Assembly (NCBI RefSeq): GCF_028583425.1 | Contig: NC_072805.1 | Location: 10,560,501-10,624,500 of the forward strand | Direction of reading: 5' to 3' | From: Eublepharis macularius | Taxonomy: Eukaryota > Chordata > Lepidosauria > Squamata > Eublepharidae | Length of the DNA: 64,000 bases | Made by a program: the position numbers and the translations under genes | Notes under the pieces: model-generated | Seen by the model: only the letters and a program-made list of their open reading frames with translations | What the model was told of the DNA's origin: nothing | Databases searched by the model: none | Shown here: piece after piece, positions 63,736-64,000 of the stretch | Layout: every line of letters begins with the position of its first letter | Numbering within the stretch: position 1 is the stretch's first letter

Positions 63736-64000
63736 AGTGAAATATGTGATATTTGAAGTGTTTACTGCTTTCATGTAAATTTGGAAATTGCGGGGGGGGG
63801 TGGGGTCTTGACATAAATGTCCATGCTTTTTGGTACATATGCTTTATAAGTATCTTAACTCTTTTCTTGTGCTGAAGGGGGTTTTTTTTAGCGTAGAATC
63901 ATTTTCATTGCTTTATGTGGAGGTGGGTGGGAAACAAATTTTTTTAAATGCAAAAAGAAATACATGGTTTGTGTGTGTGTGTGTTTTATCAGCTGTTACT
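63736..64000. other. Unannotated window end
   Basis: AT-rich; a TG repeat at about 63970-63985. No gene. Confidence 0.4.

Overview
The window is vertebrate nuclear DNA, almost certainly from a squamate reptile (a lizard; a gecko is possible but not shown). The evidence is its repeat content: two BovB (RTE) LINEs, six 5S-rRNA-derived SINEs sharing the BovB 3' tail, two further tRNA-derived SINE families, CR1/L2-type LINEs, squamate-type L1 tails, hAT and Harbinger-like MITEs, and a chromodomain Ty3/Gypsy element. I found no host protein-coding exon. The only host-derived gene sequence is a broken RPL37A retrocopy at 41.6-42.05 kb. The window reads as intergenic or intronic DNA built by repeated, often nested, insertion.

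Layout. 0.7-3.4 kb is a GC-rich block of three successive tandem-repeat arrays. 3.5-4.8 kb has two fold-back MITEs of one family flanking a solo LTR. 5.35-6.5 kb is a long non-autonomous hAT-like element with a second copy at 62.1-63.7 kb. 7-22.6 kb is scattered SINEs, old LINE pieces and MITEs. 23.7-24.4 kb holds an AT-rich segment with a hammerhead-like motif beside a perfect 53-bp inverted repeat. 24.9-33.7 kb has hAT copies and SINEs, including a MITE inside a 5S-SINE.

The centrepiece is 33,840-40,733 on the minus strand. It is a complete 6,894-bp Ty3/Gypsy element of the Sushi/chromovirus type, with 417-bp LTRs that differ at one base, a perfect 5-bp target duplication (CCCAG) and an intact 1,125-codon pol with PR, RT, RNase H, integrase and chromodomain. 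No tRNA primer site is visible. Instead, 11 nt next to the 5' LTR are exactly complementary to 11 nt inside the LTR, which fits Tf1/sushi self-priming. Gag and pol are joined by a -1 frameshift at a GGGAAAC heptamer (the PEG10 heptamer) followed by a 12-bp stem. A long, acidic, proline-rich extension precedes the capsid region and is separated from it by one in-frame TGA.

40.7-64 kb contains CR1, the RPL37A pseudogene, a BovB copy with a 12-bp target duplication, MITEs, and a longer BovB (49.2-51.7 kb) carrying a 716-bp fold-back insertion. It also has a Harbinger-like MITE split by a hAT element (52.5-53.4 kb) and an L1 split by a 4.4-kb sequence that looks like a decayed DIRS/Ngaro-type element with tandem copies of an SGNH-hydrolase-like block.

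Limits: family names rest on reading motifs and recalled consensus features, not on searches. Boundaries marked with target duplications are precise to the base; the others are approximate.
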